Origin: Heterotrichella gracilis
Taxonomy: Eukaryota > Sar > Xanthophyceae > Tribonematales > Xanthonemataceae
Assembly (NCBI GenBank): GCA_032358255.1
Contig: JAULBX010021187.1
Location: forward strand, 1 to 64,000
Direction of reading: 5' to 3'
Length of the DNA stretch: 64,000 nucleotides
Every line of letters begins with the position of its first letter. Within the stretch, counting starts at the first letter, position 1. Positions 23,165 to 34,956 of this stretch are shown here, one piece after another. The translations under genes were made by a program, and so were the position numbers. The notes below the pieces were generated by a model. It made no database searches. It was not told the origin of the DNA and saw only the letters and a list, made by a program, of their open reading frames with translations.

Positions 23165-24308
23165 TGGGGGGCGTGGGTCCGGGGTAGGCCACTGGAGATT
23201 TAAAGGGGGCAATGGTGACTGTCGGCCTGGTGGTGGTGCTGCCTGTGGAAGGCGCAATCCCTCCGCGCGTGCTGGGTGCAGCGGTGGCTGGTGATTGGTA
23301 GTCTGCAGTAACAAGGCAGAAGGTTCCCTAAACATTGGCGAATATGGGCTGTACAGTCGATGTAGTGCAATGCAGCGGGCGTGACGCCTGGTCAAGGAGG
23401 AGCCCCCTGCATGGATCAATTGTGGCGGCTGTTGGTGTACGTGGCGGCAATGAGAGGGCAAGTAATGCCTCTCCTTGGAGTATTTTTGGGGCTTTTGCGC
23501 GCGCTGGATATTGGGAGCGATAATTTCGTTGCAGTCGGGACCGCATACGCAGCTGTGATGACTATCAGATTTATGTTTGATCCTTTAACCATGCAGAATG
23601 TGGCGCTCAGGCTGATATTTGTCAGCCTGGAGTTGAATTGCAGCAGGCGATGAAGCATTGCCAAGTATGGGGCATGCTGGTGGAGTGCTGTCGATGTTGA
23701 AGCATCTCATAGGTTACGATTTGCTTACAACAGTACTCCAAACTTGCCCTATGTGCTATGTGATCATGATGAATAGTCCTGTTTTCTTGGCCAAGAAGTG
23801 TGGAAGCATTAACAACATTAATTGATAGGAATTCTGTACAGAACATAAATGACAAAGTGCACATTGTGTAAAAAGGGTCATTGGCAATAGGGGTGCTGAA
23901 AAACATGGCATGGTGGCATGCTCACTGGAATTGTAAAATGGGCATATCAAGGTTGTTCTACAAGGAAGTTTTTTTGACTTCTAGTTGGGTGGTGCAGACC
24001 GAGTCTCGTGATTGCAGCCCCCAGGGTGTGCCGCATCTGGTCTGCATTCTTTTCATGCCATTGCCGCATCAAGTGGGTTGCTTCTAGTGCCCAGCATCCC
24101 AACGGCTGCAAAGTCAGCATCAGCCCATATACCCTCGTGGTGTGCACAGCAGGTATCATAATGCGCAGTATACAGTGAGGTTTTAGAGAGACAGCGCATT
24201 CAAAAACCAAAGTTATGTGCTGAGCCAGGTTGTGGTTGCAGCCCCCACAAGAGATCCCCTAGATGACCCGCACGGTACACCCCAACCCCACCACTCGCCG
24301 CACATGCA
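23165..24308. other. Intergenic between convergent ZNF593-like and ADA2 genes
   Basis: About 1.1 kb, 3' flanks of both genes. No supported coding region or repeat was recognised. Confidence 0.55.
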
Positions 24309-27300
24309 TCACTCCACTCCCTCCACCTCCACCCCCACGCCGCCCCCCTCCTCCTCTCGCCCCCCCTCTCCCTCCTGCTCTCCTGCCCCCTGCCCATCCC
24401 CACCCAGCGCCCCTGGTGCTGCCCGCACCCACCCCTGCGCCACCAGCAGGTCATACACCCGCAGCGAGCGGTTCGGCTCCAGCCGGAAAAAGTTGCGCGC
24501 GTCCGTGCGGGGCATGTGTCCCCGGGACTCGTCCTCTCGCATGAGCACATCCTTGAGCGCCATGTAGTGGCAGGGCACCATGCGCGCCGCGGAGCACAGC
24601 TCCCGCTCCTGGACAACATGGGAAGTGGCGGTGAGTGTGTGGGTAAGGGGAGGACGTGTGGGGGTGGGGGCACAGTTTCTGCATCTGAGCTGTCAGGGTG
24701 CGTGTGTGTGGTGGTTGGCTGGGAGGAGCATGAGCGCATCCTTGCGCGCCATGTAGTGGCAGGGGACGGTAGCTCCCGCTCTGAAGGGAAGGGAGAAAGG
24801 GGCGCGTGTAGCCCAACTGAGATGTTCCCAGTGGGCGTGCAAAGGTCTGATTGCATCCACTGACCCAAACTTGTCATTCATCAGGTGTGCTAGTGGTGAC
24901 CGCAACCCAACCCAACCCAACCCACCCACCACCCACCCACCCGACGCCCACCCACCACCCACCTTGACCGACAGCAGCTCAATCCCCGGCAGGCCCGTCA
25001 CGTCAAGCGCCACCCCCCGCTTGGTGCGCCACGCAGCCAGCGCCGCAGCCGGTCCCCGCGTGTCGCTCACCAGCGTGCTGCTTGTGGGGCGCAGCTTCAG
25101 CAGCTCCCGCGGCATGGCGGCTGGGGCCAGCGCCAGGGCGGTGAGCGAGGTCTGGGGCCCGGTTGGGTCGTCGCTGCGCGCGGCGTAGCGGTGGGATCGG
25201 TCCAGGCGGCCGTCGGCGCCTGCGGGGAAGGGGACGGTGTGGGTGCGTGGGTGGTGGTGGTGGTGGGTGGGAGTTTGTTGGGCAAGGAGTGATGCTGTGG
25301 GCCAATAGTTCCCCACCACCTAGCCCATCCTGCCCTTCCTTATATCGTACTCCCCAAATGTCTGCCAGCATGAGCACCCCAGCCGGCCAGGCCGGCCTTC
25401 ATCCTCATTTGCCGATTCCCAGCACAACCTCGCCACCATACAATTACCACACCCTCTCCACTAGCCAGTGGCGCCCAGCAACACCAGCCAGCAAGCCACA
25501 CCAGCCTCCATGAGATGCAGCCTACCTCTCCTGCGTTTCCTCGAGTCGTACTCCTCCGCCTCAGCCAGTGTGCGCACCCCAGCAGCGCGGTACTCCTTGA
25601 GCTCCTCGATGCGTGCGCGCAGGCGCTGCTCAGCCTGGGTGCAGGGGGTTTAAGGGTTAGCGATTAGGGTACGTGAATGCAGGTACTGTTCAGCCTGGGC
25701 ACAGGAAGTTTTGAGGTTGGAGTGTAGTCTAAAGGGCCTTAGCTTAGGGTACAACATTCTACATTTTTCTCCATGATCTCCTCTATGCCTGCGCCTGTGC
25801 CTGTGCGTTAATCAGCCTGGGCCGATGTTGAATTGATGGCGGTGCATGCCCTCCAGGCGGGTGCCAGCCCTTCCATTCATCCGACACCCCTCCCCCCAAC
25901 TAGCCCCCACCCCCTTCCCGACACCCCACCTGCAGCCCATCCACCAGCGCCTCAAACTGGCCCTGCGCCAGGTAGCGTGCAAACACGCGCATCTTGGCAA
26001 AGAACTCACGCTCAGCAGCGCTGCGGCGCTTCTCAAGTGCCTGTTGCAAGGGAAAAGGGAGTGCGATGAAGGGGAGCAGAGTGACAGTTCAAGATTAAAA
26101 TCATTCACATAGGTGGACACAAGAGCTTGGCTATACTCCGGAAGATGGCAGAGTTGAAAAAAGTTTCGACAGGAATTTTCTTTTCAACTCCTCCCCACCC
26201 TTCCCCTTCTCCAGCCCCGGTGCCCCTTTAAGCATGAGCAGCTTGAACCGCCAACACTGCCACCCACACCCACACCTGCACGTGCTGGCCCCTCTCCACC
26301 CCACACTCCACCCCACTCTCCATCCTCCCCTGTCCTCCCCCACAAACCCGACCTGCTGCCGCTTAATATTCAGTAACCCCCGCTCGAGGATGAAGGCTCG
26401 CCGCCGCTCCCTCTCCGCCAGCCGCTCGTTGTACACATCCAGCATGCGCAGCTTGAGGCGTACATCCTCGGCACTGTCCCCCTCCCTGAACTCCATGTCA
26501 GCGATGGGCACCTCTGCATCGTTGTCGTACTCGGGCTCAAACTCGTGGCGCTTGAGGTGGTAGCCGGTGATCTCGATCTGGTTGCCGCCCACCTGTGGGT
26601 GCGTGCACAGGGCATTGGGTTTGGTGGATGCGGAGTAGCAGCTGACTGCATGGCATGGATGTCAATCCAGTGGGTTTTGACCTGCTCGCCCCCCCCAACA
26701 CAGGATGGCAAGGTGGCGAATGGGTGTCAAGGTAGCCCTTGAGGTGGTGGCTGGGGACTTGGGTATGGTTGCTGCCCACCTGAGAATGCCTGCATGTGCA
26801 GTTATTGGCAACACCGTACACCCTAAACCCTCCACAAGTTAACCTTCAACGCCGGATCTTGTGAAATTGCATAACGGTGTCAACTCCCCGACCCACCCCA
26901 TGCCCTGCCCTCCTCATCTCCCCACCTGTATCGTCTTCCCACCCCCCATCCCCTGCTCGCCGGGCATGGGGGTGCCCAGCCCTGCCCCGTCGTCCGATGC
27001 CCCCCTTGCAACATGCAGGGTGGGTAGGCTGCGGGTCATGGTGGCCTGATCTGCCTGGGCAGCGGCAGCTTTCTTCTCCCCTGCCACGTTTTCTTTGCTG
27101 TCCTCCCCTGCCGGCGCCGAAACCCTGACCTTTTTGGCGGGGCGGGGCAGGTGCTCGGAGGAACCCGCATCGCCGTTGGCTGCGTGTGGGGAGGGGCGGG
27201 TGAGCGATCCAAGCGGGTTCAGATGTGGGGTTGAGTGAGGGTTTAAGGTGGAGTAGGATGAGGGAGCAAGGTGGTGTTGTTGCCAGAAGGCGCTGCTCAT

Positions 27301-29061
27301 TGATAGGGTTGTGAGTGAGGGAACAAGGGGTTGTATAGTACTGGTGTGCGGTCCCAAGGGGAGTGCATGTGAGGATGGGCCTGTCTCACCAAGAGATCCA
27401 TCACATAGACAGGTACCACCCTGTATTGCATTTCCATGGGTATTCAAATGTTGAAATGCACAACACTACCACAAAAGGACAGTACCCCGCTCCCCAGGTA
27501 TCCATCCCCATTACCTTGCGCCTCCCCCTCCCCTGATGCAACCACACCCTCCATAGGGTCAGCAGCTGAAGGCTCGCCCTTGACCGCAAGACCCAGCGAC
27601 CCATCTTGGGTTTGTGGGTCGGGCTTGATGGAGGGAGAGGGCCTGGTTTTGTCTGCAGCCGCCCCCCGCCGCGTGCGGTTGGGCGACTGCAACCGCTGGC
27701 TGCGCTTGATCTGCGCCTCCTTCATGAGGTCAGCGGGGTCCACCTGCAAGGTGGCGCGCCATCGCACTAGAATTGAGGATTCGGGGTTCTGAACTAGAAT
27801 TTCTTGCGATCCTAACCAGACTCCATGAAAGTAGCGGGTTCACGTGCAAGGATAGTATAAGGCAACGTCCATGGCCTACAACTTAACATCATGTTTTGAA
27901 ATATCCATCAGTTTTATGCCAAGATGGCGTGCATGCGGTTCCACCGCATCGCTCACGCAGGCAGGCAGGTCAGAGGCACTGCACATGGCTAATGCGGGGC
28001 CAAAGCAACAGCCGTCGGTTTGCGCCAGAGTATGAAATGAGTATGCAACTCCCTCTCAATTGCCAGATTTTGGCAATTTTCTGTCATCCCGCCGATTGTG
28101 GCCAGGCATGGCATCACGGATAATGCACTGCAACACATCATGCATCATGCACTGCCAAACAGAGCAGGTCCAGGCTCTACAAAGGGTTTCCCAGGGGCGC
28201 GTACCCCTTCCATCTCCGGCGCTTTTCTTGGCATGGGGTAGCCTTCGTGGTCGATGTAGGTGGTGTAAAAGTGCTCCCGGCACTCCTCGGGGCTGCGGGT
28301 GGGCCCCACGTGCTCGGACACCCCTTGCCAGTTGCCCAGCCCGTACATGTCGATGGCTTCCAGCAGCAGCAGCTCCTCGTCAGCCTGGGAATAAGGGTTT
28401 GGGGTTCAGGGTTTAGGACCTACCGGGTAAGCCTGGGAGTTAGGGTTTAGGGTTCCAGTCTCAGCCGGTCTCAAGTTCTCATTGTGAGCTCGGGAACTAG
28501 TGTTTGTGACTAAGACAGCAGTCCCCGTCTGCCTGAGGGTGCGGTGCAGAGCGAGCTCAGCTTGGAAAGCTCCGCTAACAATTGCGTGGGGTTTATTATT
28601 CAAAGAGGGTGCGTGTAGGATAACCGTGACTAACTTCTGCAGGGGATATGGATATAAGGGTGTGTCCTTACCCCCCATTCTGGATGGAAGAGCGGGAAGC
28701 TGAGGTTGTCCACCACCCGGTAGGCATGGTCGCATTTGTGCGGCGTGATCTCAACACCAACCGAGAAGCACTCCAGGCACAGGTCGAAGTCGGGGCATAC
28801 TGCACACTTGATGCGTACGGTGCTGGAAATGTCCTTCTGGCAGTAGTTGCAGTGGTAGAGTGCCCTGCAGGTAGTGGTTGACGAGTCAAGGTAGGGTTGA
28901 CGGGCCAAAGACCATATGCATGCAAACGCCAAACCGTTGCAAAACGACTCGCTGTTTTAGAAGTGACCATACCTCTTGTTTTCTGACGGTTTGTGCAGTG
29001 CACCTTCCTGTGCAGCTCTCCTCCTTTTTGTCCGAGTGCTCAGCAACGTGGAGGCCCCCAT
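24309..29061 (-). CDS. ADA2: Transcriptional adaptor ADA2 (SAGA-type HAT complex)
   Basis: Histone-acetyltransferase adaptor that binds GCN5 in SAGA-type complexes in the nucleus. Exons on the minus strand: 28973-29061, 28672-28864, 28205-28384, 27515-27743, 26926-27179, 26353-26592, 25930-26040, 25526-25634, 24963-25219, 24309-24608; 653 residues. The first exon gives MGASTLLSTRTKRRR and joins in phase to the ZZ zinc finger (about 31-80, starting ALYHCNYCQKDI). The SANT/Myb-like domain follows (95-140, ADEELLLLEAIDMYGLGNW). After a low-complexity linker come the family's ADA-box regions (320-470, ERERRRAFI, EALVDGLQ, RIEELKEYR). A SWIRM domain (about 555-625, RNFFRLEPNRSLRVYDLL) precedes a Gly/Glu-rich tail. 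Several introns contain echo copies. Divergent from IQUB, 762 bp between starts. Confidence 0.96.
24722..24786 (-). repeat. Decayed copy of ADA2 last-exon acceptor edge
   Basis: Resembles 24540-24611, the start of the SWIRM exon, with the CCATGTAGTGGCAGGG core. Same orientation, upstream in gene sense. Confidence 0.9.
25674..25825 (-). repeat. Two decayed copies of an ADA2 exon acceptor edge
   Basis: Copies at 25674-25720 and 25768-25825 resemble 25595-25650, the start of the exon encoding AEQRLRARIEEL. All carry a TCAGCCTGGG acceptor block. A TTTAAGGGTTAG variant lies beside the parent. Confidence 0.8.
26725..26785 (-). repeat. Decayed copy of ADA2 exon 26353-26592 acceptor edge
   Basis: Resembles 26545-26600, including GTTGCTGCCCACCTG beside the acceptor. 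It is followed by CCCTAAACCCT at 26821. Confidence 0.85.
28440..28455. repeat. Telomere-like TTTAGGG tract in ADA2 intron
   Basis: TTAGGGTTTAGGG follows a short copy (about 28426-28458) of the SANT-exon acceptor edge at 28381-28405, whose own flank is TAAGGGTTTGGGG. Confidence 0.8.
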
Positions 29062-29823
29062 ATGGATGTAGTGGATGTAGTGGCCCCATGCACACAGTGA
29101 GGTACCTAGGAGCTACCTTCAGCCACCAATACACTATCTATGCTCTCAGAAATTCCACCCTAACCTAAAGAGCTTTCTCGCGTGCAATCCTGTGGTTCTT
29201 GTGGGGGGCCAAGTATGCCTCACAACAGATGGTTCAGAACAGCCCCGGTAAACAAGGTGACGCGGTAGATAGGTGTAGTAGCAGTTGACAACGCAGGGGA
29301 CGCTCAAGTGTTGTTTCAGTGTCCCTGATCTTCAAGGAACAATTCAACGGCGGACAATGACTGCACTACGGCATCGGCGGGAAAGGCGGTAGGATGAGGT
29401 TCGGTTCATGAGAAAGATAATTGGTACCAGTAGATCTAGTTTAGCTGTTATCAAGTCAGCGTTTGAAGTGTCTTGTACCGTCCTGGGTGTGAGCTCGTGC
29501 AACTGCCTCGCAAGGTTTTGTGGATTGGGCATGTATACATGTGTGTCGGTTTTCCTAGAAGATTTCATAGGATCCACCTCAGTGTAGGCCTGGTTTGCCT
29601 CTTGGGGATATTTGTGCGACTTTACGGGGAGCTTTAATTATTTCCAAGCACTGCCCACCTCCCTGCCACCAGTTGCGCGTGGTGTTGTGGGTTTGTGCCT
29701 ATGTGTGTGTTTTTGGTAAACCCCTGAAAACTTGAGCAAATTCCTGAGTCCCCCAGTTCTCCTGCAACACTCTTGGACAATAACGTGTTTGACAGATGTG
29801 GTTTCACACATGAATGCTCCAAA
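29062..29823. promoter_or_regulatory. Shared upstream region of ADA2 and IQUB
   Basis: Divergent 762-bp gap. I see no convincing exon for an IQUB ubiquitin-like domain here and no defined promoter element. Confidence 0.4.
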
Positions 29824-32793
29824 ATGCAACTGCCAGCGTGTCTTGAGGTGGCAGTGAGTCACGACGATGGTTCCACTCCCACCACAACACTCATAGAGCT
29901 TGAGAACCAAGTACCAAAACAGAACGTCTTCCTCGGAGGGTACCGCAACGCTGACACAGGAACAGTCTACCTTAACGGTTGCTGTCAAACTGGGCCTGAC
30001 CCATCTTCTACAGAACCCACAGTGCAATGCTCCACACGGGAAACCCAGACAAAGCAGACCAGGAATGTCAGTGTATGCACCAGGGTGGACGCTTGCTCTC
30101 AAACTCCCAGGCGGGACCTGGCTCAGCTCTCAACCAATGACAGGATCTACTACCCAAGTAAGAAACACACTGACTGCACAAAACCCTCTTCAAATCCCTC
30201 TAAGGTTCAGCCTCCGCAGTGTGCCAACTCCCCAATGGCAAGTTCTGTCATTCCTGCCCTGCACAGCCAACTGCAAACATAAAGTGCAAGTCTGTCTTTC
30301 CCGCATGTTGCACTCGGACAGTCTCTAATAAACTAATAATAACGCCTTCACTGTTGCACATAGCGGGGCAGTACATAACTTCTGAAGAGTACCACGATCG
30401 GAGGGTTGCCGGGAGCGTTGTCATCCAGCAATATTGGAGAGGCTTTTCTGCAAGGCGCCGGTAAGACGTTGGTAGGGGGCCACACACCGCACACTGCATT
30501 AGAACCCATTCCTTGCCACCTATGTTGACTCCAACGCCTGCTGACCTATGAACCAGCTGGCCCTTGGGGTGCACAATTAGGCAAAAGAGGATATTGCACA
30601 CATTCCAGGATATTGTGCACATTCAACGATGCCATACGCAACGCCAGACAGACCGTTAATTTTCACCAACACGAATCCACGAAAAAAAAGATGTTTTTAT
30701 TGATTCATTTGATTTTATGGATGTTAAAAGTCTACGAAAGCAATTCCCACAAACACAGGGTCGCCGCTCTCAAAGCAGCAGTCCAGGAGCTGGAGGCCTT
30801 TGTGCAGCAGCAGCATCAGGCCAGGCGCAATGACAGCGACAAGCGGCGGCAGCAGGAGATAAAGCGCAGGATGCACCCCAGGACCCGGGCGGACTTCCAG
30901 CTGCTGCGTGCCGAGCTGGAGGCGTGGTGCCAGAAGGAGCGGGCGCGCATCAGGGCCATGGAGCTCAGTCCAGAGCGGGAGCAGCGGGAGCACCAGAAGC
31001 TGCTCCTGAAAGTGAGTGAGGGCTCTGCGCATGTCAAGGGGTTCAGCTGCTTGGAACAGCAAAAACCTGTACACCATACACGTTTCTTCCAGCATGCAGC
31101 TGTCTTGCGTTGAAATGGCACTGAAAAAAATATTTAATTACAGCTCAGCTTGATTCCATATAAATTGCTGAGGGCAGAGCACGCTGTTGCATGTGCAAGA
31201 AAGCAAGCTGCGCCTATGCCCTCGTGCTTGCAATGAGGGGATGTTGTTTTTTTTTTTTTTTTTGTATTAAATGAAAATGTAAATGTAAATGTTTACAAGG
31301 GACTTTTGTATGATTTTGTTTCTTGCATATTTGCAGGAAACCAAGCTGCTGCAGGCAATCGACAAGATGCGCGCTGTGGCAAAGGGCAACTGGGAGAAGC
31401 ACCGCATCAACCAGCGCTTGGAGGAGTTTGCCTGCGCAAAGAAGATGGCGTTGCAGTCTGGTGCAGTGGTTGAGGTGACAGACAGCAGGACCGAACGGTA
31501 CGGAAACCCTAAACCCTAAACCTCGACGGTGGTTGCTGCTGTCACACAATCATACCATCACCAATCACAGGCTGGATTCAGAGTGGGGACCCTCATCCCC
31601 ACTTTTGGGTATGCATGAAACGCCAGCAGGAATGCTAGGGCTTGCGTGCTCAGAAAATGAATGCATTGCAGCATTGCATTTTCATTTACGCATGCTCGCC
31701 ATGCACGCATACCATCACCACCTAGTTACCTGCGTGTTCTGGTGGCAATGATCATCCAAATGCCTTGCATGGTATGAGTGCCTTACATCCTGGCTTTTAC
31801 CCATGGTACAAGAGCGGCATTTGACACACTTGCTCCTGTGTTTGACCTATTGCCATGATTTTAAACCAAGCACTACCGGTGTGGGACTGTTTGAACGAGG
31901 CGGTTTATGCAAAAATGGGATTTTAGTGTACTCCTTGCTCATTTACTTATAATATATTCTCCTGCAGAGCCAGGGAGCTCAAGACCCTATGTCAGGGCCT
32001 GGCTATGCCTGAGCTGCCTCTGGACCAGCGGCTGAGCATCCTGCTGCACGTCAAGTGGACCGTGAAAGAGGTTGACTGCAAGCTCACTCGAGAGATTGTG
32101 CAACTGGTGGATCGGGAGGCAGACCTGCTCAACAGGTGCGAGGGAATGCTGGTGAATTGAATGCCATTGCCTGGCGCATTCAATGGCCCTAAGGGCTTGA
32201 TTTGAATTCAATGGCATTGATGGGTGCTGCTGCATAGTGCGTAATGCAGTGAGAAGTATCCTTCCAAAAAGAAAAGAAATTGCCGCCATCGTGACGATCC
32301 CTTGTGACTGTTTCTATATACAAGTTGCAACACAGGGTGTGTTCCAGCTGGCTAGGCACCACAAAAGCGTGGATGACAAGGCATGGGTGGAGTGGTCTGC
32401 ACACGGGGATCATTATAGAGCATGCATGCAGATGGTTGCCAAATGACCCCTTTTGCTGCGCCCTAGGGAAAGCAGTGGACAGGAGGGTGCCCTGCCCAGT
32501 GCCCTCCTTTTCGCTCAATCCTCTCCTCAATGCGCTTGTTCAATAACAGGCTGCTTAGAACTATTCTGATTTGTTTAAATTGCTGCGACAGGGGCATGAA
32601 TGCGGGCATGATGGAGGGGCTGCGCAAGCGCCTGTCGTGGCTGTTCATGCGGTATTTGGAGGAGCATGGCGGCATGGTGGCGCGTACGCGCAAGTCGGCA
32701 ATAAAGCTGCCAACATTCCTGCATGCGCACTTGGGCCTGGCGCAAAAATCAGAGTCACGTACAAAGCTCCCTCCGATCATCTACCATATATAG
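29824..32793 (+). CDS. IQUB: IQUB/FAP253-like radial spoke protein, short N-terminus
   Basis: Homologue of IQ and ubiquitin-like domain protein, a component of ciliary radial spoke 1. Exons: 29824-30157, 30364-30460, 30759-31011, 31337-31497, 31968-32135, 32592-32793; 404 residues. The region around QNVFLGGYRNADTG and its QTxP repeats match the human protein after its ubiquitin-like domain. An IQ motif (VVIQQYWRGFSARR) spans 130-143, then a charged coiled-coil region with PRTRADFQLLRAELEAW. The conserved C-terminal block VKWTVKEVDCKLTREIVQLV ends with EGLRKRLSWLF. Human IQUB is about twice as long. No ubiquitin-like exon is visible upstream; ATG 29824 is the only in-frame Met in the first exon, so either the domain is absent or a distant 5' exon was missed. 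Confidence 0.9.
31246..31263. repeat. Poly-T run in IQUB intron
   Basis: Homopolymer T of about 18 bases inside the intron before exon 4. Simple sequence only. Confidence 0.9.
31503..31522. repeat. Telomere-like CCCTAAA tract after an IQUB donor
   Basis: Three CCCTAAA-type units begin six bases after the exon end at 31497. This is the only echo-associated motif in a gene otherwise without copies. Confidence 0.9.
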
Positions 32794-33275
32794 ATCATCT
32801 TCCATAAATAGATCCATCATGGTGATTCTCATCATTGCCCGCGACATGCATGTTTCTTTCAATCCAAATTCTTAATTGGTGAGTATTTTTTGCCCCGCTC
32901 GTCTCTTTGCAAAACCATGGTTGTTATTTAACATTGACAGCCCGCATTACACTTCAGAGTTACAACTGCAAGCACGTGCAAATGGCATATATGAATCAAT
33001 TTGACAGGGCATGTCCCCAGAGTGGCTGCATAGATGAGATCTCAAAAGGTGTTTTTGCTTGCCTACCAGATACTACGATACGATACGGTATCTAGCGCTT
33101 CCCAACTAAGTACCATTGGATTGTAAAAGGGTGGTTACAGCACTGAACATGGCCTCATACACCACAATCCCAGCTCCTTGTATCTGCTTAACAGCCCAAT
33201 CCTGTAGCAACTGCCTGTAGGAGATGGGCTGTCCAACGCTCCCCGTGTTAGCTTGCCAATGGTACCAGATGCATG
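32794..33275. other. Intergenic between convergent IQUB and SEC11
   Basis: 482 bp of 3' flanking sequence for both genes. No coding region seen. Confidence 0.6.
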
Positions 33276-34316
33276 CTACTCCTTGCTTGTGATGACAAAG
33301 AATCCCAGCACTGCTATCAGCAAGTACTTGATGTATGGGTAGTCGTTCATGATGATGGTGACCATGCCGACGTACGGCAGGTACCTGCAGCACAGGGCAC
33401 AGTCAAATTGCCGCCTAGCCAGCCTGGCCCTAGCTGCCTGGCGTCTACGCTACAGCCTATCGCAAAGGAGGTTAAAGAAAACAATTACCTAGTGCAACGC
33501 CACATCCACTGATAAAACAGGTTAATTTGTGCAGTACAGGCACTCACCCAACGACACGCCCCATGATGTGCTCTTTGTGTAGCCACATCTGGCCCTTGTT
33601 GTACAGGCTCCTGTCATCTCCCCAGTTGTTGTCCCCCTGTGCGAAAGGGCAGTGAGGGTGTGAAAGGGGGGAAATGGATGGCAAGATACATCTCTGCAGT
33701 GCGTTTGTATGTTGCCACCGCAAAGGACCGTGAGCAAGATCGTGCATTCAAGGCTTCATGCGAAGGAGAACGCAGATGCTGCCCACCTTTGTCAAAACGT
33801 CCACCGCTCCGTTTTTCCTTCGCTCGTGCACCTTGATCACCCTGTGCACAATTGGTATGTCCCGGCCGTCCAGGTTGAAAACAACTATTTCACCGGTCCG
33901 TACTGGCTTCTTCCCCATGTGCAGAAATAGGATATCTCCCCTGTAGAACCCAGGCTCCATACTCCCACTCAACACCACCACAACCTGCATCAAGGTGGTT
34001 GTGCCCGCACATAATAGGCACAATTCCAAGGTGACTGTTGTGCGCAAGCCAAGGCAAGTATATGCAGCAATACTTACCGGTGATTCACTGCCCGTGAAGA
34101 GGATCAGGGACTTCCAGATGATCAAAGCCGAACTGACAATCAGTCCTGTAATGCATGCATATGGGTTAGGCACTGCTTCGCCCAAGACAACACCATCGAC
34201 AGTCCAGTCACAGGATAACGTGCTACAGGTCTCTCACCGAGATTGAGAGCCTGCAGTAGAAAGTGCCGTATGTTCATTGACTTCAATTCCGCGTATGTCT
34301 CCTTGACCCACTCCAT
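33276..34316 (-). CDS. SEC11: Signal peptidase complex catalytic subunit SEC11
   Basis: Membrane serine protease of the ER that removes signal peptides from secretory proteins. Exons on the minus strand: 34238-34316, 34078-34145, 33787-33984, 33548-33636, 33276-33384; 180 residues, the family's usual size. The start [18 protein letters not shown] matches the cytosolic N-terminus of plant SEC11, followed by one membrane segment ([16 protein letters not shown]). The nucleophile is Ser57 in VLSGSMEP, the active-site His96 in IVHRVI, and the Asp residues are in GDNNWGDDR. The C-terminus has a second hydrophobic stretch ([13 protein letters not shown]). No echoes. Divergent from the ataxin-3-like gene. 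Confidence 0.97.
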
Positions 34317-34956
34317 CGTGTTTTCTCTGGATGCAAGAACGATGCACAGTGGCTGATAAGTTGCAGCTGTCAACGCAGTCGCCCTCCACCCAGATACGGC
34401 TGGTCAACCTGTCGCTACCAGTAATGCTGCTGGCACACCAATACCGTATTGAATACGGGAGGCTGCGATGCATGCATGCAGTCTATTTCGCAATCAGTAT
34501 GCGTCACAGGTTGAATTGAGGCATGTGGCTTATGTGTCCACCACACAGGGTACCAATGATACTTTGGGCATTCATAGCTTACCTTTAACCTTCCACTTGG
34601 TGCGGATCGGACTGCTGCAGAACTCTGCGGAGTACTCCCCTGCTCTCCAGCTTTGAACCCACTTACCAAAATGTCGATAAAGGGTTCGATACACAGCTAT
34701 GCACCACAAAGAAATGCGCCGACTGGTCGAAATAGTGAAGGAGCGACTTTTTTTGTACACACAGGTGCTTGGTGTCCACTCACATGCCATGATCCTAATG
34801 CATGCAATTGAATCTCATGCATGACTGACCAGTGACCCAAGCTGCAGTACGTCCATTGTACCCGCATGTGACGTCCTTTCAACAAGCGTGTACCATTACC
34901 CAACTTCCGGTTACGCTAAAAGGTTTACGGCCTCGCTTGTCAACCTGCTGGCCACC
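34317..34956. promoter_or_regulatory. Shared upstream region of SEC11 and ataxin-3-like gene
   Basis: 640-bp divergent gap with a TGCATGCATGCA run near 34467-34480. No TATA element is defensible. The ataxin-3 start has a strong context, GCCACCATG. Confidence 0.4.
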
